Assembly (NCBI GenBank): GCA_029933275.1
Contig: JAOZOM010000066.1
Location: forward strand, 1 to 8,972
Direction: 5' to 3'
DNA length: 8,972 bases
From: Anaerolineales bacterium
Lineage (GTDB): Bacteria; Chloroflexota; Anaerolineae; Anaerolineales; Villigracilaceae
Within the stretch, counting starts at the first letter, position 1. Every line of letters begins with the position of its first letter. A program made the position numbers and the translations under genes. The notes beneath the pieces were generated by a model. That model saw only the letters and a list, made by a program, of their open reading frames with translations, was not told the DNA's origin and searched no databases. This document shows positions 4,854 through 8,972 of this stretch, piece by piece.

Positions 4854-5525
4854 TTAAACGCCCGTGATTTTAATTCCCGCTGATTTGACTTTATTCTGCT
4901 TATTAATATAAATCAGCAGAGAAGTCATCCCCTCCACTACCGCAGAATTTTCGATTACACCCGCATCCCACCCGCACATTCCGGCATCTTCGACCAGTTT
5001 TAGCACTTCGAGCCGCGCGGCTTTGCCTTTTCCCGTGACTAAAACATCGCAGTTAATCTTAGAATCATCAAAAAGATGCTCATGCGAGATATTTTGAAAG
5101 GCTGAGACTACATTCACATCTTCGCCAAGAATTTCTTGCGCTTCTTGCGCCGCGCTACCCGCTTTGGGCATCTGCACTTTTGTCACCTTCGGCGGGACGA
5201 GGGGCACGGTTACGTCTACGAGAATTTTGCCTTGCGCGGCTGAGCGGATATATTCTAAAGTGGCACGATGTGCGCTATATGGGACGGTGAGAACGAGCAT
5301 GTTGGCGCGTTTTGCTGCGTCTAAATTTTCAAATCCCAAAACGAGTTCTTCCCCGAGCAGTTTGTTGAGGTCGCGTGCGGCAATTTCCGCTTTTTTGCGT
5401 GTTCGAGAACCGATGATGACGCGGTATCCTGCTTTTGCCCATCTATAGGCGAGACCTTTGCCTTCTTTTCCTGTGCCGCCGACGATGGCGTAAGTTTGTG
5501 GATCGCGTTGATTGATAGTTCTCAT
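4854..5525 (-). CDS. npdG: F420H2:NADP+ oxidoreductase (NADPH-dependent F420 reductase)
   Basis: A 223-residue protein of the NpdG/Fno family, which exchanges hydride between the deazaflavin coenzyme F420 and NADP. The N-terminal Rossmann fold begins AIVGGTGKEGKGLAYRWAKA (13-32), with the diagnostic GGTGKEGKG loop (16-24). SRTRKKA (40-46) supplies the residues that recognise the 2'-phosphate of NADP. VPYSAH (81-86) and VDVTVPLVPP (103-112) border the F420 site, and SAFQNISHEHL (141-151) is another family block. Length and motif order are normal. It implies that the organism makes or uses F420, although no biosynthesis gene is in the window. The ATG at 5525 has AGGA seven bases upstream. The small membrane protein follows 16 bases downstream, probably in the same operon. 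Confidence 0.93.
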   Translation of the reverse strand: MRTINQRDPQTYAIVGGTGKEGKGLAYRWAKAGYRVIIGSRTRKKAEIAARDLNKLLGEELVLGFENLDAAKRANMLVLTVPYSAHRATLEYIRSAAQGKILVDVTVPLVPPKVTKVQMPKAGSAAQEAQEILGEDVNVVSAFQNISHEHLFDDSKINCDVLVTGKGKAARLEVLKLVEDAGMCGWDAGVIENSAVVEGMTSLLIYINKQNKVKSAGIKITGV

Positions 5526-5541
5526 AATTTAATCCTGTAAC

Positions 5542-5601
5542 GATGTTTTCCGAAGGAAAATATAAAAAATCTGCCCAATCTGCTAAATCTGTGTAAATCT
5601 G
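5542..5601. repeat. Hairpin plus phased AATCTG repeats upstream of npdG
   Basis: TTTTCC (5546-5551), GAA and GGAAAA (5555-5560) form a perfect hairpin, extendable to nine pairs with one G-U. On the minus strand it contains TTTCCTTCGG, the same core as the hairpin at 4508-4532. Four AATCTG copies follow at 5568, 5577, 5586 and 5596, nine to ten bases apart. The npdG promoter lies inside this element. Similar short phased intergenic repeats are known to me from other environmental genomes, but I cannot name a family. Confidence 0.6.
5559..5586 (-). promoter_or_regulatory. Candidate promoter of npdG
   Basis: On the minus strand TTAGCA (5586-5581) and TATATT (5564-5559) are 16 bp apart, with a predicted start near 5552, about 27 bases before the ATG. 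The -35 lies within the AATCTG repeats and the -10 within the extended hairpin arm. Confidence 0.45.
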
Positions 5602-5643
5602 CGTTCTGTCTTTGTCGAAACTGAGTAGCCACCTATTTTGGTA

Positions 5644-5685
5644 AAAAACAAGACCTGATATTTTAAGATGTCAGGTCTCTTTTTG
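5644..5685. terminator. Terminator of the zinc-ribbon/NACHT operon, probably bidirectional
   Basis: AGACCTGA (5651-5658) and TCAGGTCT (5671-5678) form an eight-base-pair stem. The minus strand continues with TGTTTTTTAC, giving a proper U-tract about 30 bases after the NACHT gene. The plus strand continues with CTTTTT. It separates the operon from the npdG promoter. Confidence 0.85.
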
Positions 5686-5706
5686 GAAATTTAGTAGGGT
5701 TTACTT

Positions 5707-8250
5707 TTACGCTAGTCCATAGCTTTGTGGTTCAGGAAGGATAACACCGCTGGCGGCAATTTCAACGAGGGCGAGGAATACAGCTTCTCTCAATTTGATT
5801 GAGCTACCGTACATGACATGATAAAGAGCGTTGATGACTCCTTCGCTGGGTGTGCGGCGGAGATAGGCGAGGGCAGAAAGTTGCTCATCGGCATCTTCGC
5901 TTTTGAGGGCGAGGAGGAGAATATCGGTGGCGGGGCTGCCAGCAGGGATGCCCATGCCTTGTTTTCCGGCGAAGGCAATCAGCCAGGGGCTTTCGGAGGG
6001 AGGCGGTAATTTATGCGGGGTGCGTAGGGTTTTATTTTGCGCTTTCTCGAGGATACTTGCGGCAACATCACGCACTGCCCATTCGGAATCTTCCACTTGG
6101 ACGAGAGCGAGCAAATCTTTTGCCCAAGATTCATTTACGCGTGCCAGCCCATAAATTGCCGAGCGGCGGACGAGAATATCATCTATTTCGAGGGCTTCTT
6201 TGAGGGTTGCCCATCCTTCGGCGGGATGATTGGCGAAGGCTTCGGCGGCGGCACGGCGTAGGTTTTCTTCGCCCTGCATGAGGGCGGTAGCAAGGGCATT
6301 GAGCGCCGCATCCGTGCCGATGGCGGCGAGAGCTAAAGCGACCGCACTGATGGTGTAGGTATTCTGAATCCGATGGAAGGTTTCTTCGAGCGGCTGGACA
6401 GCTTTTTTATCGCGCATTAGTCCGCTCCCGAGCGCGGCGAGTTGAACGACGTAAACAGATTCAGACTGCAGGAGTTGCCTAAAGAGCGCGGTAACGCTGG
6501 GGTCTCCGCTACGGGCGAGGGCGGCGATGATTTGTCCGCGCAAGCCGAGCGGTTGGGTATCGTCTTGGAGGAGTTTGGCGAGCGAAGTTAGCACTTTACC
6601 GCGCCAAGTTGATTTGCGCGGTGCATCTCGAAGCCACTTGCCCATCCCGATTAGATTCCGCTCAAGAACGGGATCAGGCATCCGCAAGAGCGAATCGGCG
6701 AGGGCTGAGGCAACATCCCCCGCGGAGGCGAGATAGTGCATCGTGAGCGTTTTTCCGCTCCAGAAAGGCTGTCCGGTGAGACGCTCGTCCACGTTGTAAT
6801 TACTGAGGCTTTTGCCCGCGAGGTATCCCGCAAAAATGGGATGTGCGAAGCGCATTTGATGATTGCGATGTTCGACCAGCAATCCACTTTGTGCCATTTT
6901 TTCGAGTAAGCCGCGTTTTGGCATCGAGAGAGTTTCACTGTCATTATTTTCTGCTTCGCCTTCCTCTTCTCCTTCTTCTTTTTCAACTTCGATTTCTTCT
7001 TCAAGCGGAATTTCTTCTGGCGGCTCGAAGGATTTGATCCAATCGTGTGCTTTGCGAGAATCGAAAATTGGTTTTGTGGTCAGGGTGGCTTGCATGGCGA
7101 GCATTTCGAGGGCTTCAAAGGGAATATCTTCTGGTGCGAGGCGGCGGAGATGGGTTTCTATCGCGTTGAGGGCAGTTGCGCCACGTCCATCACCGGCGTA
7201 AGCTCCCCAAGTTTTCAGGGTCAATTCAAGCGGACTAAGAGACTCGGCTTTAATGCTCAGCCAAGTATTCAGCAGAACGGGGTCAACCTGTTCGGGACCC
7301 GTTTGTACCCATGCCTCGAGTGAGACGTGTTTTTTCCAAAGGTTGCCCCATTTATTGAGAAACTCTTGTTGTTTTGCGGCATTCCATCTCTGGATGGTGA
7401 GGGGAACAAAATTAAGGCGGGTGAGTTTATCTAAGTATTCGAGAGAGGCTGTTGTGATGATGCGTGTTTTGGGGTAGGTTTTGAGTAGCCTTGCGAGATA
7501 AAGAACCGTTCTCTCAATTTCAGAGGGCGGTAGTTCATCCAAGCCATCGAGGAGAAGAAGAGCTTTGCCGTTACTGAAACTTAAACGGGCAAATTGGGGG
7601 AGACGGGGGGCATTGAAAAGAGAAGCGTCTTCAACGATAAATTCGATAATTGGGTCAAGAATATCCTTCGGCTCTTTGTCGGTGAGACTTAAATCGGCAA
7701 CGTGTAGGAGGAAGGGAACAGATTCTGCAAGGGCACCCATGCTAGGGTCGCGTTTGGCAATCAGGCTGGCAATATAGGCGAGCGCAACCGTTTTCCCGAC
7801 ACCAGCATCGCCAACGAGAGCGAGATTCGTTCCGCCAGAAAGAGCTTCGGGGATGGTGAGAGTCTCGGTTTGATAAAAAGCGGCGAGGGTAGAATCTTGG
7901 GGAAGATAGGGAACGGTTAAATTCGTCTGGTCTTGGTTGGTGCTATCATCCTCGTTCATTGCGATTTGCGGTGGTGGAGCGAGGAGACGAGGCTCTAAAA
8001 GAATCTCATCGAGCGAAAAAAGCGGTGCGGCTAAGTGCATTCCCTGTGCTTTGCGAAGGATATTTTCACGGTGATGGCTTTCTATCGTTTTGGAACCGCG
8101 CAGGGTGGCTTCTTCACGTTTCTTTTGCCAATTTTCACGAATTTGCTTTAAGAGCGGGCGCGCCAATCCGATCATCACCCAAAAAGCAGAAGCTGCCCCA
8201 GCCCCTACCCAAAATGAAACCGCATCAACAGAAAAATCAGAAGAGCGCAT
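5707..8250 (-). CDS. Membrane-anchored NACHT NTPase with HEAT-like repeats
   Basis: An 847-residue STAND-type ATPase. Residues 10-34 form one N-terminal membrane helix followed by a charged helix (35-51), so the NTPase is probably tethered to the inner face of the membrane. The NACHT domain shows Walker A GDAGVGKT (147-154), Walker B plus NACHT signature LLLLDGLDELP (231-241) and a sensor-like strand RIITTAS (263-269), where the Arg common at the end of this motif is missing. A very acidic linker (412-439, about half Glu) precedes the winged-helix-like block RFAHPIFAGYLAG (467-479). From about 550 to 835 the protein is repeated helical pairs of HEAT type (for example 569-590, 660-680 and 690-705). 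No separate enzymatic effector is fused. NACHT proteins act as ligand-triggered oligomerising switches, some in phage defence and some in signalling. The start lies two bases after the preceding stop codon, so translation is coupled. Confidence 0.9.
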   Translation of the reverse strand: MRSSDFSVDAVSFWVGAGAASAFWVMIGLARPLLKQIRENWQKKREEATLRGSKTIESHHRENILRKAQGMHLAAPLFSLDEILLEPRLLAPPPQIAMNEDDSTNQDQTNLTVPYLPQDSTLAAFYQTETLTIPEALSGGTNLALVGDAGVGKTVALAYIASLIAKRDPSMGALAESVPFLLHVADLSLTDKEPKDILDPIIEFIVEDASLFNAPRLPQFARLSFSNGKALLLLDGLDELPPSEIERTVLYLARLLKTYPKTRIITTASLEYLDKLTRLNFVPLTIQRWNAAKQQEFLNKWGNLWKKHVSLEAWVQTGPEQVDPVLLNTWLSIKAESLSPLELTLKTWGAYAGDGRGATALNAIETHLRRLAPEDIPFEALEMLAMQATLTTKPIFDSRKAHDWIKSFEPPEEIPLEEEIEVEKEEGEEEGEAENNDSETLSMPKRGLLEKMAQSGLLVEHRNHQMRFAHPIFAGYLAGKSLSNYNVDERLTGQPFWSGKTLTMHYLASAGDVASALADSLLRMPDPVLERNLIGMGKWLRDAPRKSTWRGKVLTSLAKLLQDDTQPLGLRGQIIAALARSGDPSVTALFRQLLQSESVYVVQLAALGSGLMRDKKAVQPLEETFHRIQNTYTISAVALALAAIGTDAALNALATALMQGEENLRRAAAEAFANHPAEGWATLKEALEIDDILVRRSAIYGLARVNESWAKDLLALVQVEDSEWAVRDVAASILEKAQNKTLRTPHKLPPPSESPWLIAFAGKQGMGIPAGSPATDILLLALKSEDADEQLSALAYLRRTPSEGVINALYHVMYGSSIKLREAVFLALVEIAASGVILPEPQSYGLA

Positions 8251-8252
8251 TC

Positions 8253-8954
8253 TTAACTACCATATAGGATTCGTTGGCAAGAAGGACAATAAGCAATTTT
8301 AGCAGCAGAGCGAGCTTGTTGTTGAACAGAAAGCGTGAGTGTTGCCCCGCAAGCAGAACAACCGCCATCTTTTACCGAAGCAATCGCGATGCCGCGTTTA
8401 CTCTTACGCAATTTATTATAGAGTTTCAGTTGATCTTCTTCAAGGGTGGGCAATGCGGTAGATCGTTCTTGGAGTAAACGTTCTTTATCGTTATTTAATC
8501 CGCTTTGTTCACCGGCTAATTGGCTATTTTGTTGAATCAACTTTGCTCTGAGCATATCCAAAGCCTTTTCTGCCGCGTTGAGAATCTCCGTCTGCTCATC
8601 GTGGGCGAGCATCGCTTCAATTTGCGTATCTTCCAAAACCAAAAGATAGCGTTTTAGCGATTCGGTTTTATTTTGTAAATCCTGCACTTCTTTCGGGTTT
8701 TTGACACTGCCCCCGTAGAGCATCGCTTCGGTTTGCTCAATTTTAATCCGTTGTTTTTTGACGACATCTTCTGCCTTGCCAAGCGTTTTCTCCGTCTCCC
8801 CGTGTGCCGCTTTGCAACTCGTCAGAGTCGCCTTTGCGCGTTTTAAATCGGAATTATCATCCAAGATTTTTTGAATCTCATCCAGACGACGTTGAACCTT
8901 ATCTATTTGACTATCAATTTCTTGCAGGCGGTAGAGATGAAATGTAGTGGACAT
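8253..8954 (-). CDS. COG1579-type coiled-coil C4 zinc-ribbon protein
   Basis: A 233-residue protein with the two parts typical of this family. Residues about 5-190 are a long heptad-rich helical hairpin, with the conserved loop YGGSVKNPKEVQDLQ (79-93) near its middle. The C-terminus is a zinc ribbon, with CSAC (199-202) and CPSC (223-226) supplying four Cys ligands. Relatives include Helicobacter HP0958 (FlgZ) and Chlamydia CdsZ, which act as chaperone or RNA-binding partners of flagellar and type III secretion components. In bacteria without flagella the function is unknown. The ATG at 8954 matches the usual N-terminus. No SD precedes it; instead a TATAAT ends six bases upstream, suggesting a leaderless mRNA. 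Its stop codon is two bases from the NACHT start, so the two proteins are made from one message. Confidence 0.92.
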   Translation of the reverse strand: MSTTFHLYRLQEIDSQIDKVQRRLDEIQKILDDNSDLKRAKATLTSCKAAHGETEKTLGKAEDVVKKQRIKIEQTEAMLYGGSVKNPKEVQDLQNKTESLKRYLLVLEDTQIEAMLAHDEQTEILNAAEKALDMLRAKLIQQNSQLAGEQSGLNNDKERLLQERSTALPTLEEDQLKLYNKLRKSKRGIAIASVKDGGCSACGATLTLSVQQQARSAAKIAYCPSCQRILYGS

Positions 8955-8960
8955 AAAGAG

Positions 8961-8966
8961 ATTATA
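8961..8966 (-). promoter_or_regulatory. Consensus -10 box giving a leaderless start
   Basis: TATAAT on the minus strand is followed by CTCTTT and then the ATG at 8954. With normal -10 to start spacing, transcription begins on the A of the ATG. No purine-rich ribosome site exists in the bases shown. The -35 would lie beyond the window edge. Confidence 0.5.
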
Positions 8967-8972
8967 AACGAT

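Noticed and set aside
5568..5601. AATCTG repeats as a CRISPR array
   Set aside because: Units of nine to ten bases with no spacers are far too short for CRISPR.
6651..7004. A 117-codon minus-strand frame inside the NACHT gene
   Set aside because: It is an out-of-frame shadow of the acidic linker region, Lys-rich only because of the GAA/GAG repeats.

Overview
This window looks like a chromosomal segment of an environmental bacterium, most plausibly a Chloroflexota (Anaerolineae-like) genome. That is an inference from gene content: an F420-dependent NADP reductase (F420 is common in Actinobacteria, Chloroflexota and archaea), an archaeal/SCP2-type thiolase, a COG1579 coiled-coil zinc-ribbon protein, and a large NACHT-HEAT protein. 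Promoters are ordinary sigma70-like boxes. There is no tRNA, rRNA, insertion sequence or CRISPR array. Nine protein genes cover nearly everything, mostly on the minus strand.

Left end (1-1340). A plus-strand Crp/Fnr-type regulator has a perfect FNR-like palindrome upstream, suggesting autoregulation. It converges on a minus-strand single-domain PilZ protein, and the two genes share a compact bidirectional terminator at 861-876. The PilZ gene has its own promoter overlapping the 3' flank of the thiolase gene.

Middle (1338-4401). The minus-strand thiolase diverges from a plus-strand unknown protein with a zincin-like HEIHH motif, and their putative -10 boxes overlap. That gene converges on crcB, a fluoride channel. 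crcB is preceded by a clear fluoride riboswitch, a good promoter and a 9-bp perfect palindrome around the -10/start region. Upstream of this lies a 14-bp-stem terminator ending a GyrI-like small-molecule-binding gene.

Right part (4402-8972). A small membrane protein gene and npdG (F420H2:NADP oxidoreductase) are probably co-transcribed. The gaps flanking this pair carry short repeats phased at about 10 bp, each next to a hairpin with the shared core TTTCCTTCGG. The last unit is a two-gene operon read leftward. It starts with a COG1579 coiled-coil zinc-ribbon protein that appears to have a leaderless start. Two bases later comes an 847-residue membrane-anchored NACHT NTPase with an acidic linker and C-terminal HEAT-like repeats.

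The most unusual items are the membrane-anchored NACHT-HEAT protein coupled to the zinc-ribbon protein, the layered control upstream of crcB, the HEIHH protein, and the paired hairpin/repeat elements. No complete known defence system can be named from the sequence alone.
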